DNA from: Thioploca sp.
GTDB taxonomy: Bacteria > Pseudomonadota > Gammaproteobacteria > Beggiatoales > Beggiatoaceae
Assembly: GCA_012032555.1 (NCBI GenBank)
Contig: JAAUSR010000008.1
Coordinates: 47,734 to 111,733, forward strand
DNA: 64,000 nt
Reading direction: 5' to 3'
Part shown: in pieces, positions 29,320 to 40,912 of the stretch
How the letters are laid out: the number at the start of each line of letters is the position of its first letter
Position numbering within the stretch: position 1 is the stretch's first letter
Notes under the pieces: generated by a model
What the model saw: the letters and a program-made list of their open reading frames with translations, nothing else
What the model was told of the DNA's origin: nothing
Databases searched by the model: none
Translations under genes and position numbers: made by a program

Positions 29320-29772
29320 CTAAAATCCCGCTTTAGCATACCATCGCTTAGCTTCTTCGGGATCTTTTTCGACACCTTGTCCTTGTTCATATAAATTCCC
29401 TAACGCGGCTTGTGCACCCGCTAAACCTTGTTCTGCAGCTAAACGAAACCAGTAAGCGGCTTGGGTGTCATTTTGCTCGACACATTCGCCTTCAAGGTAC
29501 ATAAAACCCAGTCCATGTTGAGCTAAATCGAAACCTTGTTCAGCCGCTGCTTGCATCCAATGGACAGCTTCTTGCTGATTGACGACTTGTCCTAAGCCAT
29601 TTTGGGCCATAATCGCTAAGCGATATTGTGCTTGAGGATGACCCGCTTGAGCTAAGGGAGAGAGCAGTTGATAAGCTCGTACAAATTGTTTAGTTTCAAA
29701 AGCGGCTATCCCACTTTGTAAGGCCATCACCTCTTCTGCTAACAAATTTTCATTTGCTGTTTTTTCTACCAT
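29320..29772 (-). CDS. Sel1-repeat protein
   Basis: 150 aa with three Sel1-type helical repeats (AGHPQAQYRLAIMAQNGLGQVVNQQEAVHWMQAAAEQG, FDLAQHGLGFMYLEGECVEQNDTQAAYWFRLAAEQG, LAGAQAALGNLYEQGQGVEKDPEEAKRWYAKAG). No signal peptide is visible, so it is probably cytoplasmic. Such repeats mediate protein contacts. It lies downstream of serS, separated by a dispersed repeat. Confidence 0.85.
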   Translation of the reverse strand: MVEKTANENLLAEEVMALQSGIAAFETKQFVRAYQLLSPLAQAGHPQAQYRLAIMAQNGLGQVVNQQEAVHWMQAAAEQGFDLAQHGLGFMYLEGECVEQNDTQAAYWFRLAAEQGLAGAQAALGNLYEQGQGVEKDPEEAKRWYAKAGF

Positions 29773-29801
29773 TTTTTTCTCCGCTGCGGATAATCGATAG
29801 T

Positions 29802-29829
29802 GGGTTTCATTGCGCTCTACCCACCCTAC
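29802..29829. repeat. Dispersed repeat GGGTTTC..TGCGCTCTACCCACCCTAC, copy 1
   Basis: 28-base sequence in the gap between serS and the Sel1 gene. It matches 48768–48795 at 26 of 28 positions. Confidence 0.7.
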
Positions 29830-29834
29830 ATTAT

Positions 29835-31112
<1,278 letters not shown>

Positions 31113-31427
31113 TTAGCTATTATCGTTGTTGTCATTAACTTGAGCAGACCAATGAACGAGATGTCCTGGTTCAATTAAGGTCTGTAATTGTGGTAAAATA
31201 TGATCAATTTTGGTAGGCGTGTCAAAAAATTCAATGACAACCGGCAGGTCAAAAGACAAATCGACTAAATGGGCGCTATGAATTTTACCAGACTTGCCAA
31301 AGCCACTAATCCCTCTCAACACGGTCACGCCACGAACTTGACTGTCATCATGTAAGTATTTCAATAATCTATCTAATTTTTTTTCGGATTCGGTCAGATA
31401 AATTCGGACCATGGTAATGGGTTTCAT
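31113..31427 (-). CDS. DUF190 family protein
   Basis: About 104 aa from ATG 31427, whose ATGA overlaps the crcB stop; the track start at 31472 lies inside crcB. VRIYLTESEKKLDRLLKYL, VRGVTVLRGISGFGKSG and LPVVIEFFDTPTKIDHILPQL are hallmarks of DUF190, a PII-like fold protein often paired with crcB. It probably senses or binds a small ligand and works with the fluoride channel, but this is not established. Confidence 0.9.
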   Translation of the reverse strand: MKPITMVRIYLTESEKKLDRLLKYLHDDSQVRGVTVLRGISGFGKSGKIHSAHLVDLSFDLPVVIEFFDTPTKIDHILPQLQTLIEPGHLVHWSAQVNDNNDNS

Positions 31428-31801
31428 AATTGTCTTGCTAAAGATAGACCTAACCAGGTAGCTAACAAACACAAACTAAAATTAAAAAAAATATTCAGTA
31501 ATGCTTTAGTGGATTCACCTTGATTTAATAAATTCAATGTTTCTAATGAAAAAGTCGAGAAAGTGGTAAAGGCACCTAACAAACCGGTCAGTAAAGCAGC
31601 GCGCCACTCTACACTGACAAAACGTTCTAACATCACTACCGATAAAAACCCCATCGCTAAACAGCCTAATATATTGACAATTAAGGTACCATAAGGAAAC
31701 TTCGTGTTTAATAACGTATGTACCCAATTAGATAACCAAAAACGTAGCACTGCACCTACTGCTCCTCCTGCTGCAATCGCTACTAAACGAAACATGACCA
31801 T
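31424..31801 (-). CDS. crcB: Fluoride channel FluC/CrcB
   Basis: 125 aa with four hydrophobic helices. Motifs: AAGGAVGAVLRFWLSN, GTLIVNILGCLAMGF, LLTGLLGAFTTFSTFSLE (Na+/fluoride-site TFSTFS). A dual-topology dimer exports fluoride. Translationally coupled to DUF190. No fluoride riboswitch is visible in the short upstream gap. Confidence 0.95.
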   Translation of the reverse strand: MVMFRLVAIAAGGAVGAVLRFWLSNWVHTLLNTKFPYGTLIVNILGCLAMGFLSVVMLERFVSVEWRAALLTGLLGAFTTFSTFSLETLNLLNQGESTKALLNIFFNFSLCLLATWLGLSLARQL

Positions 31802-31820
31802 TCTCTCAATAGATTATTCA

Positions 31821-32431
31821 TTAATTTAATTTTTTAATTATCCCATTAATTCTCAAAATATCTCGTAATTGTTGATGTTGTTGTCTAACCTTTTCTTGCT
31901 CGCTTTGAGGTGGGAGCCGTACTGCATACCAACCATTGTTACTTTGGATAATATGTGCTTCAGTAGCAATATGATTATCTTTGATTTTTGCACTAAATTC
32001 TGCGCCAGTGCTTCTTCCCTAAAACTCGCTGCCTGTACATACCATTTACCTTCGCCGCTGTTAGCAGTATAGATTTCTGCTGATTCTGCTGAGGTAGTGG
32101 CCTGATAAACTTCCTTTTGCATCGGATTACCTTTTAGATCCAAGAAAACAAATTTTGATGGCAATGGATAGTTTATTTGAGGTGAGGCTATCGAGCTATC
32201 AGTGGCTGCTAAAGTTTGGGTTTTATTTAACCCATTGGCGCTACTAAGAATTTCTGCAGTTAAAGGTGCACCAATCTCAAACCGCCCTTCAGGAACGTAG
32301 GAAAAGCCGAGTACTAATTTTAATAGGCTATAAATGAGTAACATTAATAAAAATAGTACTATTCCCCCTACAATACGTTGTTTGGGGTCGTAGTGTTCAG
32401 TAATGGGTCGACGAACGTTGCGTGGTGGCAT
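31821..32431 (-). pseudogene. SPOR-domain membrane protein (DedD/FtsN-like), frameshifted
   Basis: The track ORF ends at 31853 in a nonsense tail, but a one-base repair near 32001 (restoring AQ-EFSAKIKDNH) gives the real SPOR end IATEAHIIQSNNGWYAVRLPP then QSEQEKVRQQHQQLRDIL, stopping at 31821. The N-terminus is a basic cytoplasmic stretch plus one helix (RIVGGIVLFLLMLLIYSLLKL), then a linker, then the SPOR start GKWYVQAASFREE. SPOR domains bind denuded peptidoglycan at the septum. It is immediately upstream of crcB. The lesion is a single missing G, so a sequencing error is possible. Confidence 0.75.
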
Positions 32432-32598
32432 AATAAAATACTACAACATTTTATCTTTAGATTTAGCTTAGCCTTTATTAATCAATCTGCTTTGATTTAT
32501 TTAACTTGACTTGGCACCAATATGAATGGTATTTCTTATTTAGAGTTTAGTATAACACTTTTACCTTGAATAAATAGGACAGCAAGCTAACTAGCTCA

Positions 32599-33642
32599 TT
32601 ACCGAATCGTTGTACTATTATTGATTTGTAGTTGTCGAGAAAAAGTTTCTGCTATAGTGGTACCTAAACGTTCAGCGAAGCGATCTAAATAATTGGGTTT
32701 CTGCGTAAAATCTTTGATCTTTTCTGCTTTGATAATCTCCCGGGCGACGTAACCAGCACTACCTAAAGCGTCTATCAAACCCAATTTTACCGCTTGTTCA
32801 CCAGTCCAGACCAAACCAGAAAATAATTTGTCTTCATCCGCTCCCTTTAGACGTTCTCCACGTCCAGTTTTAACGGCATTAATAAATTGAGTATGAATAT
32901 CATTCAACAAATTTTTAATGTGATCAATATCTTCCGGTTTCATTGGCGAAAAAGGATCTAAAAATCCTTTATGTTCTCCGGCGGTCAGGAGACGGCGTTC
33001 TATTCCTAATTTATCCATTGCTTGTACAAACCCAAAACCATTCATTAATACGCCAATAGAACCCACTACACTCGCTTTATCGGCATAAATTTTGTCTGCA
33101 GCGGCGGCGATATAATAGCCACCAGAAGCACAAATATCCGTTATAACCGCATAGATTGGAATAGTCGGATATTGTTTACGTAAGCGGTTGATTTCATCAT
33201 TAATATAACCTGCTTGCACCGGACTACCACCGGGACTATTAATTCGCAGGATAATACCCGCTGTAGTTTTATCTTCAAAGGCTTTTTTTAAACCCGAGAC
33301 AATTTTATCAGCACTGGCTTCAGTATCCGTTGCAATGACGCCATCTATTTCTATTAGGGCAGTGTGTTTACCCGTGCTGGTGAGTTCATTATCTACGGCG
33401 ACTAAATTATTCCACTCTGGTTGATAAACCGTGAAATAGATGAGAAATAAGTAAATAAAAAATAAAAATATGAAGAAAATACGCCAACGTCGGTGGCGGC
33501 GTTGTTCATTCAGTGTGGCGAAAGCCAGACGATTTAAAATGTCACGTTCCCAATTATCCTCTTTATGCGCATTGGATGTTATCGTCACCATTTCTGACTG
33601 TTCCTCATGGGAAGGTCCGGCTTGATTTTCTATTACTGACAT
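32599..33642 (-). CDS. sppA: Signal peptide peptidase SppA, short (36K) type
   Basis: About 347 aa from ATG 33642 (MSVIENQAGPSHEEQ), with AGGA upstream; the track start at 33693 is a TTG. One transmembrane helix (WRIFFIFLFFIYLFLIYFTVY) anchors it with the protease domain in the periplasm. Serine-protease S49 features: IEIDGVIATDTEAS, GIILRINSPGGSPVQ, the catalytic Ser in DICASGGYYIAAAAD and Lys in ADKASVVGSIGVLM. Degrades cleaved signal peptides. Confidence 0.93.
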   Translation of the reverse strand: MSVIENQAGPSHEEQSEMVTITSNAHKEDNWERDILNRLAFATLNEQRRHRRWRIFFIFLFFIYLFLIYFTVYQPEWNNLVAVDNELTSTGKHTALIEIDGVIATDTEASADKIVSGLKKAFEDKTTAGIILRINSPGGSPVQAGYINDEINRLRKQYPTIPIYAVITDICASGGYYIAAAADKIYADKASVVGSIGVLMNGFGFVQAMDKLGIERRLLTAGEHKGFLDPFSPMKPEDIDHIKNLLNDIHTQFINAVKTGRGERLKGADEDKLFSGLVWTGEQAVKLGLIDALGSAGYVAREIIKAEKIKDFTQKPNYLDRFAERLGTTIAETFSRQLQINNSTTIR

Positions 33643-33796
33643 AAAGTTATTTATCCTGTTAGGTGATGTATCAAATTTTATATTAAAAATCAATTGATTA
33701 CTAATTAATGCGTGGCTTGGAAGAACTAAAGTAACCTATTGAAATATAATAATTGTATACCAATTTAACTCGATAAGTAGCCTCAGGGTTACTTTT

Positions 33797-34447
33797 TTAA
33801 ATGGGTAGCCAATCCAATAATTCTGGTAGCGTATCTAAACAAATTAAAGGCTGAAAAGTCAATAAGTGTGCTTTATCATGGACACCATAACTCACAGCAA
33901 CAGCCCCAGCTTTCGCATTATTAGCCATTTGTAAATCATATTCAGTATCACCTATCATTAACGTAGCAGTGGATAACACTTTTAATTCTGACATAATCTC
34001 TTGTAGCATTTGTGGATGTGGTTTTGAATGAGTTTCTTCGGCACAACGAGAACAATGAAATAGGTTGCCCAAACCAGAATCCGTCAAAGCGAGATTAAGC
34101 CCGGCTCGACTCTTGCCTGTAGCAACAGCGAGTTTATAGCCAGCAGCATGCAAAGTTTGTAAAGTTTCCGCTACCCCCGGAAATAAAGGCGTTGGTAAAT
34201 CTAAATTCATAAAGTGCGAACGGTAACATTGTGCAATTTGTTGACGTAATAAGGCAGCGGTTTGAGGAAATAAAGTAGCAATAGCGATATCCAAACCTAA
34301 ACCAATAATGTAACGAATTTGTGTTGGGGTACGTGGTTCTAAGCCTAATTGAGCAATGGTTGCTTGAAAACTTGCCACGATACGCGCTTGTGAATCCATT
34401 AACGTGCCATCCCAATCAAAGACGAGTAAACTAAACTGTTTTGGCAT
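33797..34447 (-). CDS. HAD-superfamily phosphatase (phosphoglycolate phosphatase-like)
   Basis: 216 aa. The HAD motifs are all present: FDWDGTLMDS (nucleophile Asp), VATGKSRAGL (Ser/Thr site), KPHPQMLQEI (Lys) and MIGDTEYDLQMANNAKAG (acidic). It overlaps rluC by 17 bp, an arrangement common in gammaproteobacteria where this gene is often called gph-like. The substrate cannot be fixed from sequence. Confidence 0.9.
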   Translation of the reverse strand: MPKQFSLLVFDWDGTLMDSQARIVASFQATIAQLGLEPRTPTQIRYIIGLGLDIAIATLFPQTAALLRQQIAQCYRSHFMNLDLPTPLFPGVAETLQTLHAAGYKLAVATGKSRAGLNLALTDSGLGNLFHCSRCAEETHSKPHPQMLQEIMSELKVLSTATLMIGDTEYDLQMANNAKAGAVAVSYGVHDKAHLLTFQPLICLDTLPELLDWLPI

Positions 34448-35399
34448 GAACGGTATCCAAATGGTGTAAAACTTGTTTTAAGCGCGAAGGTAAGGGTGCT
34501 ACTACGGCTAAATGAAAATTGAGTTCTGGTAAAGTTAAACTCAGTTTTTCGGCATGTAAAAATAAACGATTCAGTTTAAGTTGCCGCAGTTGCTGGTTAA
34601 AGGTATCATCACCATACTTACTATCACCGGCAATGGGATGCCCAACATGAGCAGTATGAACTCGAATTTGATGGGTACGTCCGGTCAATGGTCTGATTCG
34701 TAAGAGTGTCGTGGTAGTCAGGTGGCGTTCAATCTGAAATTGGCTGATAGAAGCTTTACCACTGACTTGTACTCTTACAATTCGTTCACCGGAACACAGG
34801 ATATTTTTACGCAATGGCAATTCTACTTGAGTCAGATTAGGGTTCCAATGACCTTGTACTAAGGCTAGATACTGTTTATCAATGGTACCATTGCGGAGTA
34901 AGTCATGTAATCGTCTTAACATACTGGGCTTTTTAGCAATCATAAGGCAACCAGAGGTATCACGATCTAAACGGTGGACTAATTCTAAATAAGGTAACTG
35001 GGGGTATAAAGCACGTAATGCTTCAATAACTCCAGCATGAATACCACTACCACCGTGTACCGCCATACCAGCCGGTTTATCAATAACAATTAGGCGGTTA
35101 TCTTCATACAAAATAGTTGGTACTAATTGCTGTTGTTGAGTCACAGCAGGTGGTTTGGTCGAGGTCGGTTGAAAGTGAAGTGGCGGTAAACGAATAACAT
35201 CGCCGCTTTGTAAACGGTAAGTTGGTTTTATGCGACTTTTATTCACACGCACTTCACCGGTACGTAAAATCCGATAAAGATGAGTTTTAGGTACGCCTTT
35301 TAGGTGAGTGTGTAAAAAATTATCAATCCGTTGCCCAGCTTGTTCGCTTGTAATTTGCAGGTAAGCAACTGTGTTCGGTTTTAAAATAGATGATTCCAT
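34431..35399 (-). CDS. rluC: 23S rRNA pseudouridine synthase RluC
   Basis: 322 aa. An N-terminal S4 RNA-binding domain (GQRIDNFLHTHLKGVPKTHLYRILRTGEVRVN) precedes the RluA-type catalytic domain with the active-site Asp in LELVHRLDRDTSGCLMIAKK, plus IVIDKPAGMAVHGG and RPLTGRTHQIRVHTAHVGHPIAGD. RluC converts U955, U2504 and U2580 in E. coli numbering. Divergent from rne, the same head-to-head rluC/rne pair as in E. coli. Confidence 0.95.
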   Translation of the reverse strand: MESSILKPNTVAYLQITSEQAGQRIDNFLHTHLKGVPKTHLYRILRTGEVRVNKSRIKPTYRLQSGDVIRLPPLHFQPTSTKPPAVTQQQQLVPTILYEDNRLIVIDKPAGMAVHGGSGIHAGVIEALRALYPQLPYLELVHRLDRDTSGCLMIAKKPSMLRRLHDLLRNGTIDKQYLALVQGHWNPNLTQVELPLRKNILCSGERIVRVQVSGKASISQFQIERHLTTTTLLRIRPLTGRTHQIRVHTAHVGHPIAGDSKYGDDTFNQQLRQLKLNRLFLHAEKLSLTLPELNFHLAVVAPLPSRLKQVLHHLDTVHAKTV

Positions 35400-36090
35400 A
35401 ATTAAAATTATAACAGTTTGATACCCCTATCTAACACTGTTATAGTTGTGGTGGTATAACTTTTAATATATTGGGGTGATTAAACATGCATTAATAAATG
35501 CTTATTGAGCGATGACGTGTTATCAACCCCTAATGAAATGGATGTCTTTTGTGCAGGTACAAAGGTTATTGTGTAAGTTATTGAACTTAAATTGGTAAAA
35601 CCAAAAAAATGCTGTTTAGGATGAAGAGGTCTAATAACAACTGACTCAATAACCACAAAATTATATCACACCAGGACAATCCATTAATTTGTAATCAATA
35701 CAGTATTTGAATGATCGGCTCAGCGTGTTTGTTGGGAGGAACTTGGCTCTATCTTGAGTAACTATTAGATAGAAAGTGTTAGAGCGAATTACCTAAAGGT
35801 ATTCTAAATGATTGGTAACCGGATTCAACTTAAAAACGGACCTAACCCAGTAAGAGAAGTCCCCTACACCAGTCAGTTGACTAACACCAGTTGGTGTGTA
35901 AGATGCGGCACCCGCCTTAGAACCACTCATCATCTTAGATACCGCTACCGTGTCTCAGAAGGTAATAGCGCGTTCCTGGCGTTAGCAACTGTTAACAAGC
36001 TAGAAAGTAAAGAATAAAGAATACTATTTCTGACTTTGAACGCTGAACTCCTACGTTGAGTGCTTTGATTCAAAAATAAGGATTAACAAT
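35400..36090 (+). promoter_or_regulatory. Long rne leader / divergent rluC–rne control region
   Basis: 691 bp without a convincing gene (the track ORF 35808–36017 has no recognisable family). In E. coli rne carries a long structured 5' leader by which RNase E controls its own mRNA. Here two small neighbouring hairpins occur around 35873–35900 (AGTCA-GT-TGACT and ACACC-AGTT-GGTGT), in the right position for such a leader. Sequence conservation with the E. coli leader cannot be judged by eye. Confidence 0.4.
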
Positions 36091-38166
36091 ATGAAGAGAA
36101 TACTTATTAACGCCACCCAACCAGAAGAATTAAGGGTGGCTATGGTTGATGGCCAGAAATTACATAATTTCGATATTGAAACCATTGGACGCAGACAAAC
36201 TAAATCGAATATTTACAAAGGTAAAATTACTCGCTTAGAACCGAGTTTAGAAGCCGCTTTTGTTGATTTTGGTGCGGATCGGCATGGTTTCTTACCACTG
36301 AAGGATATTACTCGGAGTTATTTTCAGCCTCAGTTACTTGATAAACTAGAAAACCCTGAAGCAGTCACAGCCGAAACCGAAATATTTAGTCGTACCAGTA
36401 TTAAAGATGTTTTGAAAGAAGGACAAGAGATCATTATCCAAATCGATAAAGAAGAACGGGGTAACAAAGGTGCTGCCTTAACAACTTTTATTAGTTTAGC
36501 TGGACGTTATTTAGTTCTGATGCCTAATAATCCGAGAGCCGGTGGGGTATCACGTCGCATTGAGGGAGAAGAGCGGAGTGAAGCGCGAGAAGCATTAAGC
36601 ACTTTAGAAATACCGCCAAACATGGGCTTGATACTCCGTACTGCCGGTGTGAGTAAAACTGCGGAGGAATTACAATGGGATTTGGAATATCTTCTGCAAC
36701 TATGGCAAGCAATAGAATCTTCTGCTCAACAACAACCGGCTCCTTTTTTAGTTTATCAGGAAAGTAATATTATTATTCGCGCTATTCGAGATTATTTGCG
36801 GGAAGATATTAGTGAAATTTTGGTTGATAACCAAGAGATTTACCAAGAAGCCTATGAATTCATGCAACGGGTCATGCCGCAACATCTCAGTAAAGTAAAA
36901 TTATATCAGGATAAGGTACCACTGTTTACTCGCTACCAAATTGAAAGCCAAATCGAATCGGCTTTTCAACGTGAAGTTAAATTACCTTCGGGTGGTGCTA
37001 TTGTCCTCGATCATACTGAAGCACTCTTGTCCATTGATATTAACTCCGCGCGCGCCACCAAGGGTGGTGATATAGAAGAAACCGCTCTCCAAACTAACCT
37101 GGAAGCAGTAGAAGAAATTGCTCGGCAACTTCGCCTCCGTGACTCTGGCGGACTAGTTGTTATTGATTTTATTGATATGCTGAGTCACAAACATCAACGC
37201 GAAGTTGAAAGCCGCATGAAAGAAGCACTGAGAATAGATAGAGCGCGAGTCCAAGTTGGACGTATTTCGCGCTTTGGGTTGTTAGAAATGTCGCGGCAAC
37301 GACTAAGACCCTCTCTCGGTGAATCCAGTCATACGGTTTGTCCACGTTGTAATGGGCAAGGTACTATTCGGGCAGTGGAATCTTTATCGCTTTCTATCTT
37401 ACGATTATTGGAAGAAGAAGCCATGAAAGAAAAAACCGTTAAAATCATTGCTCAAGTCCCGGTGGTTGTTGCTACTTATTTACTCAATGACAAGCGGTAC
37501 ACCGTACGCGAAATCGAAAAACGCCAAAAAATCAGTATTATAATTGTTCCAGATCCCCATATGGAAACACCACGCTATGAAGTACAACGGGTGCGACAGG
37601 ATGATAAAAACGAATTCATCAACAACAAACCCAGTTATGATTTAATTATGCCACCGCCTGAACCAGTGCTTGATCACTATAAGACACCGACTCAACCAGA
37701 AATTCATGAAGAAGCTGCCGTAAAAGGGGTAGTTTATACTACTCCACCGAAGCCTCGTTTTAACTCAGCTGGGCAACAAATTAGTCTGATAAGACGTTTT
37801 TGGAATCGATTATTTCGGAAAAATCGAGAAGAGGAAACCCCGATTGCCGCTACGATAACATCCAAACAATCTCACTTTGAGAAATCGCCTACTAATCGAT
37901 CTTTTAGACGTTTTCGCCATGCGCCTAGAACACGTAATCAATCACCAGCAGTTGAGTCAAGTCATAATTCAACTGAAGCCGAAATAATCAAAAAAGCAGA
38001 TAATGGTCGAAATCCGACTTATGTGCGTCGTGGTCGTCGGCGTAAACGCCCAGAAATGACAAACCTAGAGACTGCTGCAGTCGCTAAGATCGTTGAGGTT
38101 ACTAGCCGAGATAGCAATGAGTCAGTTGAATTAAAAAACAATCATCTCAAGGAAGAAATTCATTAA
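36091..38166 (+). CDS. rne: Ribonuclease E (short form)
   Basis: 691 aa. The N-terminal catalytic half is complete: [21 protein letters not shown], the S1 domain ([32 protein letters not shown]), DNase-I-like acidic residues in [15 protein letters not shown] and LVVIDFIDM, and the zinc-link [16 protein letters not shown]. The C-terminal arm is only about 200 residues versus over 500 in E. coli, with Arg/Lys-rich stretches ([26 protein letters not shown]) that probably bind RNA. An enolase/PNPase scaffold like E. coli's is not evident. A 10-bp-stem hairpin follows. Confidence 0.95.
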   Translation: MKRILINATQPEELRVAMVDGQKLHNFDIETIGRRQTKSNIYKGKITRLEPSLEAAFVDFGADRHGFLPLKDITRSYFQPQLLDKLENPEAVTAETEIFSRTSIKDVLKEGQEIIIQIDKEERGNKGAALTTFISLAGRYLVLMPNNPRAGGVSRRIEGEERSEAREALSTLEIPPNMGLILRTAGVSKTAEELQWDLEYLLQLWQAIESSAQQQPAPFLVYQESNIIIRAIRDYLREDISEILVDNQEIYQEAYEFMQRVMPQHLSKVKLYQDKVPLFTRYQIESQIESAFQREVKLPSGGAIVLDHTEALLSIDINSARATKGGDIEETALQTNLEAVEEIARQLRLRDSGGLVVIDFIDMLSHKHQREVESRMKEALRIDRARVQVGRISRFGLLEMSRQRLRPSLGESSHTVCPRCNGQGTIRAVESLSLSILRLLEEEAMKEKTVKIIAQVPVVVATYLLNDKRYTVREIEKRQKISIIIVPDPHMETPRYEVQRVRQDDKNEFINNKPSYDLIMPPPEPVLDHYKTPTQPEIHEEAAVKGVVYTTPPKPRFNSAGQQISLIRRFWNRLFRKNREEETPIAATITSKQSHFEKSPTNRSFRRFRHAPRTRNQSPAVESSHNSTEAEIIKKADNGRNPTYVRRGRRRKRPEMTNLETAAVAKIVEVTSRDSNESVELKNNHLKEEIH

Positions 38167-38544
38167 TTTTTCATTCGGTCTAAATGCGAAAGCTTATTTA
38201 ATAACATATTAATTATTAAATACAAATACTAATTATTGTAGCGGGTGGGCAACGGGATGTTTTTGCCCACCCAATTGGATTAAGGTATTTCAGTTGGTTT
38301 GTTTATAAGCTAAGGGGTGTCATCAATTAAGGCCTAGCTATGGAAATGGGTTAGATAAACCTCAACCATTTCAAATCATTACAACACACCACTCTAAATG
38401 AGTCATTTAGGTTAAATGAATCATCCGACTTATCTTTTAATCAGTTTAATCTTGTTCTTCATCCCCAAAATGAGTTAATTTGGGATTATTCTTAATTTTG
38501 CTTTCTTGTGTAAATTTTAACAATAACATGAAGGAGTCCATGAC
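38167..38544. other. rne–acs intergenic region
   Basis: Apart from the hairpin at 38243–38272 this AT-rich stretch shows nothing coding. It should include the acs promoter. An AAATGAGTCATTT/GGTTAAATGAATCAT near-repeat occurs around 38395–38425, with no known meaning. Confidence 0.35.
38243..38272 (+). terminator. Hairpin after rne
   Basis: GGGTGGGCAA (38243–38252) pairs with TTGCCCACCC (38263–38272), a perfect 10-bp stem with a 10-base loop. The T-run is in the loop rather than after the stem, so termination strength is uncertain. The GGGTGGGCA motif recurs downstream of purA. Confidence 0.55.
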
Positions 38545-40482
38545 ATGTCAGAGGTCAAAGTCTATGATGTTTTAGCTGATGCTGCTGCACAAGCACACAT
38601 TAATGACAAACAATATCAAGCCATGTATGCTCATTCTATCTCCGATCCCGACGATTTTTGGGCACAACAAGCCAGAAATTTTATCACTTGGTTTCAAGAG
38701 TGGGATAAAGTCCAAGATGGAGATTATTACACTGGTAAAATTCGCTGGTTTGAAGGTGCTAAACTGAATATCTCGTACAATTGTTTAGATCGTCATCTGG
38801 CTTCAAGAGGCGATCAGGTTGCCATCATTTGGGAAGGTGATGATCCCCATGTCGATAAAAAAATCACTTATCGACAATTACATGAACAAGTCTGTCGCCT
38901 CGCTAATGTACTCAAAGGGCGTGGGGTCAATAAAGGTGATCGGGTTTGCATCTATTTGCCCATGATTCCAGAAGCAGCAGTAGCTATGTTAGCTTGTGCT
39001 CGGATTGGTGCGGTTCATTCGGTGGTATTTGGTGGATTTTCTCCGGAATCTTTGAAAGACCGCATCTTAGATTCCGGCTGTGAAGTAGTGATTACCGCTA
39101 ATGAAGGGTTACGGGGGGGGCGTTCAGTTCCGCTTAAAGCCAATGTAGATAAGGCATTAACGAGCTGTCCTAGCGTACACACCGTGATTGTCGTTAAACA
39201 TACTCCATCTCAACCTATATGGCAACCCGGTAAAGATATCTGGTACCACGAGGAAGTGGCTAAAGTAGTGGCCGATTGTCCGGCTGAGGAAATGGATGCG
39301 GAAGATCCCTTGTTTATTCTCTACACTTCTGGTTCTACCGGTAAACCCAAAGGCGTTTTACATACAAGTGGTGGTTATATTCTTTATACCGCGATGACGC
39401 ATAAGTACATTTTTGATTATCATGATGGTGATATCTATTGGTGTACTGCCGATGTTGGTTGGGTTACTGGGCATTCTTATATTGTTTATGGTCCCCTTGC
39501 CAATGGTGCTATCACTTTGATGTTTGAAGGCGTACCGACTTATCCCGATGCGAGTCGATTTTGGCAAGTCGTAGATAAACACCAAGTTAATATTTTTTAT
39601 ACCGCACCCACAGCAATTCGGGCATTGATGGGTAAAGGTAATACTTTCGTTAAGCAGACGAGTCGAAACAGTTTACGCATTCTCGGTAGTGTGGGAGAAC
39701 CCATTAACCCAGAAGCTTGGGAATGGTATTATCATGTCGTTGGCGAGGGACGGTGTCCGGTCGTTGATACATGGTGGCAAACCGAAACCGGTGGCATCTT
39801 GATTACTCCCTTACCTGGCGTTACCCCACTTAAACCGGGTTCCGCTACGCGTCCATTTTTTGGCATCGTACCGGCAATTGTCAACAATGAGGGCGATGTT
39901 CTCGACGGTGAAGCCGAAGGTAATTTAGTGATTACCCGTTCCTGGCCTTCTCAAATGCGGACTGTTTTTGGTGATCATCAACGTTTTATCGATACTTATT
40001 TAAAAACTTATCCGGGAAATTACTTTACTGGTGATGGTGCTCGTCGCGATAAGGATGGTTATTACTGGATTACCGGCCGAGTTGACGATGTGCTCAATGT
40101 TTCTGGACACCGGTTAGGAACCGCTGAGGTAGAAAGTGCTTTAGTCTTACATGAAAAAGTCGCCGAAGCAGCGGTAGTCGGTTATCCACATGACATTAAG
40201 GGGCAAGGCATTTACGCTTATGTTACGCTCATGGCCGATGTTCAACCGAGTGAAGAATTACGGAAAGAATTAATTAATTTAGTCCGTGCTGAAATTGGTG
40301 CCATCGCCACTCCTGATATTATTCAATGGGCACCGGGATTACCTAAAACGCGGTCTGGTAAAATTATGCGGCGAATTTTACGTAAAATTGCCGCTAATGA
40401 AATTAGTAATTTAGGTGATACCTCAACGTTAGCTGATCCGGGTGTTGTTAATAACTTGATTGAAAAGCGTTCCAATAAATAG
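38545..40482 (+). CDS. acs: Acetyl-CoA synthetase
   Basis: 645 aa. Makes acetyl-CoA from acetate via acetyl-AMP. Motifs: [10 protein letters not shown], adenylation P-loop [92 protein letters not shown], and the acetylation-regulated lysine in [18 protein letters not shown]. Full length. AAGGAG lies upstream of the ATG. This allows use of acetate, common in filamentous sulfur bacteria. Confidence 0.97.
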   Translation: MSEVKVYDVLADAAAQAHINDKQYQAMYAHSISDPDDFWAQQARNFITWFQEWDKVQDGDYYTGKIRWFEGAKLNISYNCLDRHLASRGDQVAIIWEGDDPHVDKKITYRQLHEQVCRLANVLKGRGVNKGDRVCIYLPMIPEAAVAMLACARIGAVHSVVFGGFSPESLKDRILDSGCEVVITANEGLRGGRSVPLKANVDKALTSCPSVHTVIVVKHTPSQPIWQPGKDIWYHEEVAKVVADCPAEEMDAEDPLFILYTSGSTGKPKGVLHTSGGYILYTAMTHKYIFDYHDGDIYWCTADVGWVTGHSYIVYGPLANGAITLMFEGVPTYPDASRFWQVVDKHQVNIFYTAPTAIRALMGKGNTFVKQTSRNSLRILGSVGEPINPEAWEWYYHVVGEGRCPVVDTWWQTETGGILITPLPGVTPLKPGSATRPFFGIVPAIVNNEGDVLDGEAEGNLVITRSWPSQMRTVFGDHQRFIDTYLKTYPGNYFTGDGARRDKDGYYWITGRVDDVLNVSGHRLGTAEVESALVLHEKVAEAAVVGYPHDIKGQGIYAYVTLMADVQPSEELRKELINLVRAEIGAIATPDIIQWAPGLPKTRSGKIMRRILRKIAANEISNLGDTSTLADPGVVNNLIEKRSNK

Positions 40483-40658
40483 CGGACTGTTGATTAACTT
40501 TAATTGGTGCTATTGCTAATAAATTGTTTAACTTAAGGAGTTGTGCTCGGTGTTATTGAAAATTTAACGCTGTTTTCATCTCCATCACACTAATTGGGAT
40601 CTAAAAACTGGAACTGGAGGTAGTGACGTTGGATATTCGATGGATAATGATAGACTAA

Positions 40659-40830
40659 CTGATAATTCACTGCCATTAAGTTAAGCATGGTTCTCCCCCT
40701 CCTTACCAAGGAGGGGCCGGGGGGTGGTAGTTAACATTTTGAATAAAAGAAACTTTCTAAACCACCCCCGTCCCCTCCTTACCAAGGAGGGGAGAAAGAA
40801 ATGCTTAACTTGATGGCAGTGAACTGATAA
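40659..40830. mobile_element. MITE-like element with terminal inverted repeats and 7-bp target duplication
   Basis: Terminal inverted repeats TTCACTGCCATTAAGTTAAGCAT (40666–40688) and its near-perfect complement (40801–40823; 22 of 23) bound a 158-bp core with no ORF. Both ends are flanked by the same 7 bases, CTGATAA (40659–40665 and 40824–40830), a typical transposition footprint. The interior is itself a long palindrome (CCCCTCCTTACCAAGGAGGGG on each side, GGGGGGTGGT facing ACCACCCCC), so RNA from it would fold into a large hairpin. Related copies are at 43023–43162 and 49163–49289. Confidence 0.85.
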
Positions 40831-40869
40831 TCAGAATAGCATTGTTAATTTCTCAGCAAGTGATTGGCG

Positions 40870-40899
40870 TTAGGAAAAAATTTACCGGCCCGAGACAAC
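40870..40899 (+). repeat. Dispersed repeat, copy 2
   Basis: TTAGGAAAAAATTTACCGG then CCCGAGACAAC; identical to 20764–20795 apart from the A-run length. It lies about 13 bp beyond the end of the truncated protease-like gene. Confidence 0.75.
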
Positions 40900-40912
40900 A
40901 AAGAGAGAGATA

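Larger units (their letters stand above)
40483..40912. other. acs downstream region with mobile repeats
   Basis: Contains the best-preserved MITE-like element (40666–40823) and copy 2 of the CCGGCCCGAG repeat (40870–40899). No gene seen. The repeat abuts the point where the neighbouring protease-like gene is cut off. Confidence 0.6.

Noticed and set aside
31802-31852. Fluoride riboswitch before crcB
   Set aside because: The spacer is too short and is occupied by the repaired end of the SPOR gene.
35808-36017. 69-aa ORF in the rne leader
   Set aside because: No family, no ribosome-binding site, odd composition; the sequence is better explained as a leader with hairpins.
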